Source: Diploptera punctata | Taxonomy: Eukaryota; Arthropoda; Insecta; Blattodea; Blaberidae | DNA: 64,000 bases | Assembly (NCBI GenBank): GCA_030220185.1 | Contig: JASPKZ010007528.1 | Location: forward strand, 757,001-821,000 | Reading direction: 5' to 3' | Shown here: one piece after another, positions 1-13,200 of the stretch | Numbering within the stretch: position 1 is the first letter of the stretch | Layout: every line of letters starts with the position of its first letter | Translations under genes and position numbers: made by a program | The notes under the pieces: model-generated | The model's database searches: none | Told to the model about the DNA's origin: nothing | Seen by the model: only the letters and a program-made list of their open reading frames with translations

Positions 1-2
1 AT

Positions 3-155
3 TCAGACTTCATTCCAATGCAAGCACAAATTCTCCCTTTACCTTACCCTCCTGATATCACGTCCAATACAATGAATTCACAAATACACAATGAATGGCT
101 TCTACCTGAAGAAGACATGAAGGGACTCCACATAGCTATAGCATTATTTATTAAA
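3..155 (+). CDS. Probable further upstream IR exon (partial, donor site aberrant)
   Basis: An open frame runs from the window edge and ends with EEDMKGLHIAIALFIK. In IRs a G-L-x-hydrophobic strand followed by about seven residues normally sits just before the segment encoded by the next exon (PIIGEIVKYEDG). After codon AAA (153-155) the DNA reads TTAATA; GTAATA would be a good donor. A boundary there would be phase 0, as the next exon needs. The assignment rests on motif, spacing and phase only, and the frame hits a stop at 171-173 if unspliced. Confidence 0.42.
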
Positions 156-205
156 TTAATATTGAGAAGCTAAAGCTGTTACTGTGATTGAAATAAGTAA
201 ATTTT

Positions 206-561
206 CCATGCATCCATAGTAATTCTGCCCGAAGGCAGGTCCTTCACTGCAATCATAGCATTTTCATGCTATGCTTTGCAGCTTTACTAGAGAATTATAG
301 GTGTGGTAGCTTCCCGTTGCTTTCCACACCGGTGAAGGATGATGACGATAAGATGAATATGAAGAATGATAATGATGATGATGGTGATGGCCATATGATT
401 TCGGGGACCGTTTGGGCCTTAAAGTTTTCCTGACATTTGTCTTACAGGTGAGGAAAAACCCCGATAAAAACCTCACCCAGAAAAACTGTCCCGACCGGGG
501 ATCGAACCCGGGCCCGCTGCGTGAGAAGGCAGCACGCTACCTCGAGACCACAGCGGTGGAC
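206..561 (-). mobile_element. tRNA-related SINE, family A, with TSD
   Basis: Head on the minus strand (CCACCGCTGTGGTCTCGAGG, then a GGTTCGATCCC B box), body with GTGAGGTTTTTATCGGGG and CCTCACCTGTAAGACAAATG, and a terminal ATGGATGGATG. It is flanked by the direct repeat ATAAGTAAATTTT at 193-205 and 562-574. At least nine relatives lie in the window. Confidence 0.85.
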
Positions 562-639
562 ATAAGTAAATTTTAATGTACATAATTACACTATTGTAAT
601 CAAACGATTAAGGTAAAGGGACAATTTATGCTTGTTTGG

Positions 640-735
640 GAAGGGATCCTAAATGACTCACTTGCCTGGGCATCAGCACATAAAGTTGAAGGTTCATGGT
701 TTGATTCCCAGTTCAGACATAAATTTTTCTCTTTA
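640..735 (+). repeat. Degenerate tRNA-like unit
   Basis: CACTTGCCTGGGCATCAGCA... GTTTGATTCCCAGTTCAGAC resembles the tRNA-like unit at 4897-4968, with a decayed A-box half and a recognisable B box. It is not a functional tRNA. Confidence 0.45.
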
Positions 736-1135
736 CCATCGATTCCCTGTATCTGCCTGCCTGACAAGGTAAATGAATACTTTTTAAAATTTCTAATGTC
801 TATTTGTACCCAAACAGCTTTCTGTGTGTTTGCTTTCTTCCTAGATTACTTTATGTGCAAATATCACAATTTCACTTTGGAACATTCTTTAAATCTCTAC
901 AAACTTGTGTTAAAACTGGCCGTTGTAACCAAACTGATTTTTCTTTGCACAAAAATTACTAATGTTAAAATACTTCCTATAAATTTATTAAATGGACACG
1001 GGCATTTGAAAATGAGCATATTTGAACTGGAGAATAATTGAAGGATTGAAAGAAAGAAATGTAAAACAAAGTCTTAATGTTTTGCATACAGGACGTTAGA
1101 ATGGTTTAAATTAACACTCTTTGTATGTTTTACAG

Positions 1136-1239
1136 CCGATTATAGGTGAAATTGTTAAATATGAAGATGGGAAACCTGTGGAGCTCAGAGGATTCATTTA
1201 TGAAATTTGGAAGGCACTTGAACACAGCTTAAATTTCAG
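1136..1239 (+). CDS. IR exon: start of ligand-binding domain S1
   Basis: Acceptor ...TTTTACAG before CCG and donor CAG|GTAATA. It encodes 34 codons plus two bases, beginning PIIGEIVKYEDGKPVELRGF. The split codon AG|G joins exactly to the next exon and reads ...LNFR-SIIWEPKD, the classic beginning of an IR ligand-binding domain. Confidence 0.85.
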
Positions 1240-4200
1240 GTAATATATACTCATTAATAATGAGTGGAGAACATATTTTAATCAACTCACCTCATACATT
1301 TTCAAACTTCTTTGATACCGATGGTTTCAGACAATATCATGTCCTTCTTCAGTCATGGCTTCCACTGATGAAATTCTGTGATTGTTGATTTCTTTAGTGA
1401 CATCACCTCTTGTGCTGCCATCTTTCGTTGGGATTATAAATTTTGTAATTAAATTTTTATCCACCGGAATATCGAAATTCATAGATCGATATTTATTCTT
1501 CTGAATGAATATCATTTCCCAAATTGTCAATTCCAACGGTTTGTCCAATTGATTCAAAAGTTTTGCTTCTTTTTCAATTTTATGATGTTCTAGTAAACTA
1601 TGTGCAGCAATTGCTGATTTTTCAATTTCACAATTTTTAATATTTCTAAAATGTTCTTTAGTGCATGTTTCTAAATTCCTTTTTGTTTTTCCTATGTATA
1701 CTTTGCTACAATCATTACAATTAATTTGATAAATTCCAGATTTCTTACTGTCTGGAATGTTGATTTTTTATTGGTATTTAAAAGTTTTTCTACTAAATTT
1801 ATTAATTGGTGCCAAAGTAATGTTGTATTTGTCAAATATTTTTTGAAATTTCCCATGTACTATTGGATGGTAAGTAATTTTCTTGAAATTCTTCTTTTCG
1901 TTACTAACCATTTGTAGGGTATTTTAAGTTATTCTTCTTCCCCTTAATACTTTTGCCCTGTTCTTTCTTATATTTCCCCATTTAACTTTAGGTTTTCCTC
2001 TAGATATTCTTCTCTGTATATGCATTTCTATGACTTTGTTTGAGCTTCTTTTTTTTTGAAAATGTTAAAATTTAAGTTAATACAGTAAAACTTATTAAGG
2101 TAGAATTTTTTATTACTCACCTCATATTGTTCTTCTTATTTGACTATAAACTAGTTTCGGAACACAGTTTTGTTCCATCCTCAGTATCGTCATGACCGTT
2201 GTTCTGTCGTCTTGAAGAGCTGTCCTTCGCTCCTTCCATTGACAGACCGAAAAACCTCAAAATCAGGGCATTCACTTCGGGAATTTCAAAATTCATCAAT
2301 TTCTTCTTTTACCTCTTTTGAATGTAGATCTTTTTCCAAACAGTAAGTTCTTTTGGTTTTTCTATTTGTTCTAATAATTTAGCTTTTTTCTCAATAAGAT
2401 GTTTTTCAGACCATGCATGGGCAGCCACTGCAGATTTTTCTACTTCCCCTTTCTTGACATTCCTGAGATGTTCTTTCACTCTAGTTTTCAAATTCTCTTA
2501 GTTTTTCCTGTGTAGAATTTCTCACATTCTTCACATTTAATCTGATAAATCCCTGATTTGTTTTTTCTTTTATTTTTCTCATTTTTATTAGGTCTAATCA
2601 ATCTACTGATGCTGTAGTCATTTTTGGGTGCTAACCTCATGTTGAAACCTTTAAAATTTTTTTGAAACTTGTGGTGTTTTAATGCATGATATGTGAATTT
2701 TCTGAATTTTACATTTTCTTCTTTTACTTTTAGAAGAGTGCTTTGATTAATAAATTTTTGTCTTTTGAACTTGTTTATTTTCTTGAGTATCATTCTTACT
2801 GCAAAACCATTTTTCGTGGCTACGTTGATTATGTGTTCTCTTTTCTTTTTTTTTTCTTAATCAACGTCTTTGTTCATCTAGACTGTGAATTGTGCAGGCC
2901 TCACTGCCGTAACATAATATGGGTCTGGGCAGTGTTTTATAAATTCTAGTTCATGTGTGTTGCTGTACTGTGTTTGGCTTGAAAATATTATTTATAATTC
3001 CTGTTATTCTGTTATATTTTATAATTTTTTGACTAAAATCTTTTTCTTTTTTACAATAAACATAATAATAGTAATAATAATAACAATAGTAATATTAATC
3101 CATGTTCTTTACATGAGTAATGATCAAACCAGAGTTAAAGCAAATATACATTTGGATTTCTTTTAAATGATTCTAATGTGTGGCAGCCCGTGGGAGAAGA
3201 CAGACCCACAAGTAATGTAAGGAATAACAAAGTTTCCTCTAGACTGCAGTGGTGGACGCTATCAAGAATTTATTATTATTATATATATTATTGTTGTGTA
3301 TTTGTAGGTCTATTATCTGGGAGCCCAAGGATAGAACATTTGGATCATTGAGGAAGAATGGAACATGGACTGGTCTGATGGGTACAGTCGTAGATCATGA
3401 AGCAGACATTGCTTTGACGTTACTTGCGATGACGGAAACACGTCTCAAAGCTGTGGATTTCTTTTCACCTCTTTGGAATGTTAAGTAAGTTGTACACCTG
3501 AGGCAAATGAGTAAATAATATTACTGGATGTGAGCTGAGGTATAAATAATTTTAAGAACAAATCAACATTAATATTGAGGTAAGATGTCCAGACCAAAAA
3601 TAATATAATTAAAATAACCTCAAAATGTAACTTCCTAAAATTAAATATTAAAACTTAGTTTTATTTGATTTTCATATTTATTAAGATATAATTCAGTGAC
3701 AGCTGTTTCGGTACACTGTACCTTCTTCAGACATGTTAACAAATTATGAATTGTGTTATTATAGTACATATCAACTGATCTAAGCAACAATACAACAATA
3801 ATTTATTTAAATTTTTTAATTTAACAAAGGCGATTCATTCAAATCAAGTTGAGAATTTAACAGTTTATTACTACTTTTCAATTTATTTATTTCTACAGCC
3901 TCCAAAAGGTCCAAATTCTTACCCTTATCACAAACATGTAAAATTCCAAAATTTGGATCAAAATAATGATTAAATTGGAAAAGGTGGTTAGCATATTTTG
4001 AATATTCTAAATTTTAATTTAGATTTTTTATTTTTTTTTTAAAATGCCCCAGGTTTGTCTTTCGACATTCCTGGTTTCTCTCCTGGCATGGTGTACTTGT
4101 AACCCACTTCTGAGGTTGGGGCGCCTGGAAGGCGAGGTTACGTTGCTCCGATGATATGATGGGTGATGATGATGATAGTGGTGCGCCAGGAGAGTCCCTA

Positions 4201-7200
4201 ATCCTAAGCTTAACCTAAGATGAATATGAATGATGATGATTGCGATTGCCATATGATTTCGGGGACCGTTTGGGCCTTAAAGTTTTCCTGACATTCGTCT
4301 TACAAGTGAGGAAAAACCCTGATAAAAACCTCACCCAGAAAAATAGTTCCGACCGGGGATCGAACCCGGGCCCGCTGCATGAAAATTAAATATTAAATAC
4401 ATTTCAGTTCATTTATTGGATAATTTTTAAAACTTTTCATGTGTTACGGTATTTTTCCTGTCTTTTTGTAGTTAATTTTTTTAACATTTTCAGATAATCA
4501 AAATCCAGGCTTTGCTCATCAGTCATTTTGAAGATATTTTTAATGAGATTTTAAAATTGAATTTGTTAACAGGCAGATGGTGCATATAAAGAAACCTGAC
4601 ATAAACGAAGAGACTTTTGCCATGTTTGCATCATTCTCCAAAGGTTTCTGGATCACGTTGTTCGTAACAATTGTGGTTCTTACAATATGTTTATCAGGAA
4701 CTTGGTACATTGAAGATAAAATATTCACTAATTCCCCGCCAGTTAATAAATTGATTGAGACCTGGCATTATGCATTCACCATCTTCTGCATGCAATGTGA
4801 GTATCACAGCTACAAACTGCATTTTAAGGGGGAAAGTAGTTTGCAAACCCAATGGCATTCTTGGGAATAAGAGAAAAAATTGCATTTAGATTGGAGGCCT
4901 GGGATAGCTCAGTGACAGAGCATTAGCATATAAAGCTGAAGGCCCTGGATTCAAACCCAGTCTAGGCAAGGATTTTTTCTATAATAGTTAAATATGGGAA
5001 ATAACATTATGAGGTTCTTAATTCGTAAATTAATGAGTCATTTTTTACATCTTACCTCATATTTTATGTTTAGAATTGACAATTGGGGAGAAGATATATA
5101 TTTAGAAGAACAAATTTAGATCCATGAATTTCGAGATTCCTGATGAACGTGACCTCATCTCAAAGTTCATCAAATCAACACCAGATGGCAACGTTATTGA
5201 TGGAGATTCCAATGAAAATCTGGTAGTCATAATGTGAGTTGAAATTGAGAGAGATCCTTCTCTCAGAAACTAGTTCTCATGTTTTAAAGAAACATAAAAT
5301 ATGAGGTAAGATGTAAAAAAATGACTCATTAATTTATGGATTTTTCTGTTCAAATATAATTAAGTATTTTAATAACATTTTTACAATGGCAATTAACACT
5401 ATGTGGTAATTAATAATTTATTTAAGCGAGTCAGAAATAACTTCTTACATCTTAAGTCATACATTCTGTGATTTTCACAGGACCAGTTCCAAAAGCCATT
5501 GGTCCTATCATCAGCCAAATCTCCAACTGTTTACAGACTGCAATAAAATATACATAGGAAAAACTAGACACTCGTACAAAATAACACTTTAGTGATATAA
5601 AAAATGGCAAAATTGATAAATTGGCAATTGCAGCTCATAGTTTGGTAGAGAATCACATAATTGGAAGAGAAACTAAACTTTTGTAACATTTAGGGTCGTA
5701 TGTTAGAACATTACTCTCTACTCAAATTACTTCCAATCACTAGTGAGCTGATTCACCGTGAGCAATTGCTGAGAACGAATTAACGGCCGACTTATCGGTC
5801 ATGCACGAGAGTCGACGTTTTCGTAATATTGGAAACGAATTACCCAGAATTCTCAGCGATAAAACCACTTCCGTTATTTTCGTCTGCTATAGAGGAATGC
5901 ATTTATGCTTGCATCCCGCAAATAATACCGTATACAAACACGTCTGCGACACGCAATATTACGCCAATTCTCCTGTTCTTCCAGTTGAATTCTTTGGTAG
6001 ACTCTATCAAATTCCTCTTCTCCGTGTATACCGAAAACATGATCGAAGTCTTCAAGGTCCGACATCTTGGATAAATGTTGGATAAAGCAGCAAAGTACAT
6101 AGTACATCGATTACCATCGGTTCCCGTTCGGTTCCCTTCGGGATTTTAATTTGAGTTGCTCATGTAAGGTACCTCCGCAGGTAGCTTACAAATTTAACCA
6201 ATTATTATCGCATGAACAGATTTCTGAGTAAGCAAAATCGTATTAGCATACAACTTGCTCAGCAGAGAAGGCATTTTACTGTCTAATGCATCCAAACATG
6301 CGACCCTTAGAGAAGCCTTTGGAATTAACAGCTTGGGAAAAGATATACATTCAGAAGAATAAATATAGATCCATGAATTTTGAAGTTCCTGATGAGCAAA
6401 AATTTAATCTCAAAGTTGATCATATTAACACCAGATGGCAGTTTAAAAGTTCTTGGTGGCTAGTGGAACTTCAACACAGAGGTTTGGCTGAGGATTAGAA
6501 GCAATGGATTTTGAAAGTGAACCTGTAAAAAATCATGGAATTTTATGAGGTGAGGAGTAAAAAGTTACTTGTGACTCACTTATTATATAAATAACACTGG
6601 TCGACAAAAATTAACTTTTTTTCTTTCACAACAATAAAAACATGAGATTTTAGAAGTATTTTTCATCTTGAATTTAAATATAATTTCAGTTTTTTCCTAT
6701 CATACAAAGAGTTTTCTGTGATATTCGCTTACATTTTTTATCATGATCATCATCATCATCCGGTATCATGGCAGCTGCCGCCGTCTTCCAGAAACCAAAT
6801 GCCATTCCTCTCTGTCCATCCATTGATCTTCCTCCATTCCTCTGATATTCATAGCTGCTTGTACCCTTCTATCCAAGTTTTCTTCAGTCTGCCTCTCTTC
6901 CTCCTTTCCATTGGGATCCATTCTTTAACAATTTTTGGCAATCTTTGCTCTGGCATTCTTTTGACATGACCATACCACTGTAATGTTTTCTTTTCTATAA
7001 TGTCTATGATGTCCGGCTCCTCTTGTACACCCATAATTTCCCTTATTTCTTTATTTCATATTCTATCCATTCTAGATTTTCCAGCTGATCTCCTTAAAAC
7101 ATCCATTTCTGTACTTAAAATTCTTTTCATTTCCCTGGCAGGAATTTGCCAGCCTTCAACACCATATGTTAAAATGCTCTGAATTATGGTTTGATATATT

Positions 7201-10200
7201 TGTAATTTTCTATTTTTTGTAATATTTTTGATCCACCAAACAGAGTTTAAAGCATTTATTGCTTGTTTTGTTTGTGCGATTCTATTTTTAATTTCCACTG
7301 TGTTATCGCCTGAATGGTCTAATTTTGTTCCTAAATAAGTGCATTCAATACTAGGTTTTAGTTCTTCTCCATTGTTGAAGTTTATATTTTCCATTTCTTC
7401 TCCTATACACAGGTATTTAGCTTTCTCAATGTTTATATAAAGTCCCCATTTTTCATATTCTTCTTTTAGTTTTTAGCCATATATTCTATGTCATCGTGGT
7501 CCTGTGCTATTAATACCTGGTCATCTGCAAAATTTAGTGAATATACATGTGTATTTTGGATAGGTATGCTCATTTTTTGACATTTTTCTCCAACCTCCAT
7601 TTTTTATAATTTTAATAAAATCCATCTAACTCTAACTCATTCTGACTTACCTAGAAAGTGGCAGATAGTGATTTTGGGGCATATTTTATGTAAGATCATT
7701 TTTATTTCCATCTGAATCATTTTCAGTTTGAACTAGGTCAGAATCAGAGTTATGAGTTAAGGTCATATCTGCATGCACTGGTACAGGGAAACTCTTCATA
7801 TAAGGTAAAGGTTCATATGACAGGTCAAAGAAAATGCTAAAATCAATTTTAAAAAAGTAGCTGTCACAAAAAACTGTGCCTGATGGAAAAATTCTGACTA
7901 CATATCTGAATTCAGTATGAAAAAATGAACTAGATTCACTATTCAGATTTCTTGTAAAGAAAACCTTGTCCGATTGAGGGTCTTTCCACTTTTCAGCAGT
8001 TGCCCTTTTATCAGCCGGCTGCTGGCCCTTCACATCCACATGTGTCAATCACAGAGGTAGATGATCAACAGCCAGTGTAGGGGTGACATGTGGTTAGCAT
8101 GTCGAGTCCCCCAGCCGTTATAGCTGGTTCCTCAACCTGGAGCCGCTACTTATTGTAGCTACCCAATTGCCTCACGATGCTGGGTGGGCACCGGTCCCAT
8201 ACTGGCCGAAATACCATGAGAAAATTTCTTCCCCCATGGAGACTCGAACCAGTGCAAGTCCCGTAGCTCTGCGCCAAGGCTTCCTACCTTAGCCGCTCGG
8301 CTACGGCGCAGGACAAAAACCTTGTCGAGAGTGTAATTAATTAGGCAACCTCATAATGTTAATTCTCATTATAAAAGTTTTATTAAAATTATTATTTATA
8401 TTTGAAGAGAAAAATACATTCCTAAACTGGCATTTGCATCTGAAATCTCTGGATTTATACACCAGTGCTCTGCTAGTGAGCTATTTAGGAATCTCAATTT
8501 TAATGGAAATTTTTCTCTCTCTTATACAATCTCCACACACCAAAGGTCTCAATAGCTTCATTCTTTTGGAATTAGCTAAAATAGTTGTATGACTTGGAAA
8601 ATAAATATTTATTCAACAGGTTTTAAATGTATACAACATGTTCCTGTGCCCAATAGTAAGTTTTGATTCTCTTCCTCCATTCATCTCAGTCACCATCCTG
8701 CAGTCCTCTGTACTTCATCAAATTCATAATTCCCTCTATCCATGTCTTCTTAGATCTCCCTCTTCTTTTCCTCCAATTTAGAATCCACTTAAAATTCCTA
8801 TATCTTCATTCATCCTCTTCACGTACCCAAACCATTGTAATTGTTTATTTCTCACAAATTGTATAATTGTTTTGTTAAAGTTTGTTTTTTCTCAGATAAT
8901 ACTGTTTCTGATCCTAATTTAAAGCATCATGCAGATAAATAAATAAAATATAATATATTATAATAAATATATTATGATCCAACAAATGCTCGTAACATTT
9001 AGCGATCAGGAATTAACAGTGTAGAGAAAAATTTGCGTTTAGATTGGAGTTTCTCAGGTAGCTCAGTGGTACAGCAATTGGCCTAGAAAGCCAAAGGTTC
9101 TGAGTTCAAACCTCAGTCTGAAGGTATCATTTTTCTCTTCAAATATCCATCCATCGATAGTAATTCTGCCTGAAGGCAGGTCCTTCACTGCAATCATAGC
9201 ATTTTCATACTATGCTTTGCAGCTTTACTAGGGAATTATAGGTGTGGTAGCTTCCCGTTGCTTTCCACACCGGTGAAGGATGATGCTGATGGCCGGATGA
9301 TTTTCGGGGACCGTTGGGCCCTAAGCTTCCTGACATTTGTCTTATAGGTGAGGAAAAACCCCGAAAATACCTAACCCAGAGCCTGTCCCGACCAGGAATC
9401 GAATCTGGGCCCGCTGCGTGACAAGGCAGCACACTACCTTAAGCTTCAAATATAATATTCACCAAACATTGTAAAAGTTATTAAAACCCACAGATTGAAT
9501 GGTCAGGGCATGTGATGAGGATGCCAGATAATAGAACAGTTAGAAATAAAACCAGAAGGAAGGAGACAAAGAGGAAAGTCCAGATTAAGATGGATGGATG
9601 ACTTGAGGATGACCTCAGAAAATTAAGAGTAAAAAGATGGAGGCAAAAAGACTCAGAAAAAAGCTGTATGGTGTTTATTATTAAGGAGAGTGCAGTCGAA
9701 CTCTATGGGCTGTTATGCCATATGAAGAAGAAGTTATATAAAATCAAATGAATTACAATTAATAGTGACTGGAGAACATATCATCAGCGGAAGCCATGAC
9801 TGAAGAGGGACAAGATATTGTCTGAAACTGCCGGTATCAAAGAAATTTGAAATTATATGAGGTGAGTCGTTAAAAATATGTTCTCCACTCACTATTAATT
9901 ATACAATCTCATAATGTTTACTTCCCGATATTAATTTAAATATAAATGAATTACAAACCTATTTATCAGCATCCTACCTGATAAGCGAGCTCCTTTCTTT
10001 ATTGTTTTAGCAGTTTCTTCTCTCGGCCTTATAATTTGATTGATATAGTTGAATGTTTCACAGGTCAAGCTACGACTCCCACAACTTGTTCAACTCGGAT
10101 GATTTTCTTAACGGCTTACTTCACGGCTGTTGTTATATACGCATCCTATTCTGCAACATTAATTTCCTTTCTGACGATCAAGAAATCAGCAATACAAATT

Positions 10201-13200
10201 GAAAACTTTGAGGATCTTTTGAACGATGGTCAATTTCGACTTGGGTTTCTTGGTGGAACTTTTCTTCAAGATTATTTTAAAGTAAGAACATTTCATATTT
10301 GAAAAGACTATTTAACTCATGCCCCAAATGGGAGTCAATGACCAATCACGTTTCAATGATTTCTGTTTTACAACCAATCAGAGTCGTGTTTCACGAAATA
10401 TTTATCAATGTTAAGTTTATCATAATAAAGAAAACACCTTCTTTTTAACATTCGGAATAGATCATAGCATTATTTTGCAGTGACTGACTCACTAAGAAAT
10501 ACGGCTACCAGATTGTATATATAGTGCATGAATGTCAACACGTAGCACATGTGGGAGTTAATATAAAAACATTTGTAACAATTGATTATATCACCAAAAA
10601 AAGAAACCACTGTTTGCGCTTTCTTAAATGTATTTTTTCCCAGGCAATAACATTCCTGAAAAATATAAATGTCATATTTACACCATAGGACATCAGAAAT
10701 GAATTAATATACAGCTTGATGTGTTTCATTTTTCCTCCACTAGAGTGCATTCTTACAATATTACGTTCCTTTGGCAATAAATAGTATGATCTGGTTGCAG
10801 TGATGAACAAAATAAGTAAATTAAGCTTACCAATCGTTTCTCATTTGTTTTCAAACATCGCCGTTTACGTTAAATATATAAATATTTTAAAATAACTATA
10901 TTTAAATAATGATTTGTGAGTAAACACCTTAATTTTATTCGTTAAATAGTCCTAACAAATGCCACTCTTGATTTCGAAATTCTCTAGATAAATTCAATCC
11001 TCACTTCGTGAGTCGTGAACTTATCGATAATTTGGAAATCACTCGTGACATTACTTATGAAAAATTTTTGCCTAGACCGAGACTCGAACCCGGGACCTTT
11101 AGCTTTCCGGGCCAAATGTTCTACCAACTGAGCTACCGAGACGAGTTGCGATCTAGACACAAATTTTTCATTGCTAACTTTCAGATTACCATCATTATTA
11201 ACTTCATCTGTCCCGCGCTGTAGCCGAGTGGTTAAGGCAGGAAGCCTTGGTGCAGAGCTACGGGACTTGTGCTAGTTCGAGTCTCCATGGGGGAAGACAT
11301 TTTCTCGTGGTATTTCGGCCAGTATGGGACCAATGCCCACCCAGCATTGTGAGGCATTTGTGTACCTACAATAAGTAGCGATTTCAGGTTGAGGAACCAG
11401 CTATAACGGCTGGGGGACCCGACATGCTGACCAGATGTCACCCCTACACTGGCTGGATGATCGTCTACCTCTGTGATTGACACATGTGGATGTGAGACCA
11501 GCAGCCGGATAGTAGGCCAAGGGCCTTCTTGGCCTGTCGTGCTTGGAATTAACATAATCTGGAATACTCTTTATCACTTTTGGTGAATTCCATAAAAAAA
11601 TTTGACATAACTATGAAAATTATAGCTTCTTCGCTGCTTCACAAAGTGGTATAGGCTATTGAAAGATTTTCAAGTCTTAAATCCCAATATATTGTAGAAT
11701 ATGAATAAACTCGTACATAACAAAAAATGTTGTATATTATAATTAAAACTCTTACTCTACACAGAAGCTAATGTTACGTCAGTTACCTTATTTTGTACAG
11801 TCTTCTTCTTCTTCTTCTTCACTTCCTGGTTTAGGCAAGAGTTGCCTGTTCCGTCTTCACTAATAGATCTAAGACCATCTCTTCCGAGGATGTCCGACAT
11901 CTCTTCTTCCTCTTGGAAAATAATGGAAGATTTTATTTGGTAATCTACTTTCTTCCATTCTTTCTACATGTTCTTTCCACTGTATCTTGTTGTTAAATAT
12001 CTTTTCTTTTATGGAGTAGATGTGCAGTTCTTCACGGAAATCCTTGTTTCTTATCTGGTCCATTCTAGTGCAGCCTTTTACTCTTCTTAAAAATTTCATC
12101 TCGGCTGCTTGGATTTTAGTTTCTTGTTTGGTAGCGGTAATCCAAGATTCACTCCCATACAAAAGGGCAGGGACAGCCATTGTTTTATAAAATTTTAATT
12201 TTTATTTTGTACAGTTACTGACTAAATTATATCATCATCATTATCATCATCCGGTATCATGGCAGCTGCCGCCGTCTTCTGGAAACCAAATGCCATTCCT
12301 CTCTGTCCATCCACTGATCTTCCTCCAATCCTCTGATATTCATAGCTGCTTGTACCCCTTCTATCTGGGGTTTGAACCCAGGGTCTTTGGCTTTCTAGGC
12401 CAATGCTCTACCAATGAGCTACCTGAGCACTCCATTCTAAACACAAATTTTTCTCTTATACATTGTTAATTCCCTAGCGCCAAATGCTATGAGCCTTTGC
12501 TTTGATTATGCAAACAGCGGCTTCTATTTAAGAAAACATTTTATTGGGAATTTAAACATTACTTTATAAAGCCAGTAGGACTTCTTTCGAAGTTTTTATT
12601 ATTAATTTAACACTCTTCAATGAAGGGAAATTATATTTTAAAAGAAAAATTATGTGCTCAGACTGGGTTTGAACCCAGGATCTTTGGCTTTCTAGGCCAA
12701 TGCTCTACCACTGAGCTACCTGAGCACTCCAATCTAAACTCATATTTTTCTCTTATACATTGTTAATTCCTGATCGCCGAATACTATGAGCCTTGGCTTG
12801 ATCATGCAAATGGCGGCTTCTTGTTTAAGAAGACATTTATTGGGAATTTAACCACTACTTTATAAAGTCAGAAGGACTTCTTTCAATGTTTTTATTATTA
12901 ATTTAACACTTCTCACTGAAGGACAAATTATATTTGAAGAGAAAAATTATACACTCAGACCAGGGTAAGAATTTTCAAAGGGGTGGCCAGGGCCTGATTT
13001 GCGCTGTTAGAGTCATAGGATGAGGATGAGAGTCTATCAATGTTTTTATTATTAATTTCATACATCTCAATGATGGATAAATCATATTTGAAGAGAAAAA
13101 TTATACACTCAGACCGTATATAGAGAAAGATTTGCATTTAGATTGGTACTTGCTCCGGTAGCTCATTTGGTAGAGCACTTGGTCTAGAGAACCAAGTTCG

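Noticed and set aside
264..476. Small frames with His-rich stretches (also near 4028, 9205, 28263, 32518, 38428, 45118)
   Set aside because: All are translations of SINE family A or B bodies; the His runs come from (CAT)n.
628..1041. 137-codon frame before the first clear IR exon as an IR exon
   Set aside because: Begins in a tRNA-like repeat, has no IR motif, and its composition follows AT-rich intron.
8356..8592. 78-codon frame
   Set aside because: Overlaps a degenerate minus-strand tRNA-like unit (about 8405-8490) and shows no domain.
12654..12727. Functional tRNA-Ser(AGA) gene
   Set aside because: Short variable loop, repeat-family flanks and decayed neighbours; kept as tRNA-like only.
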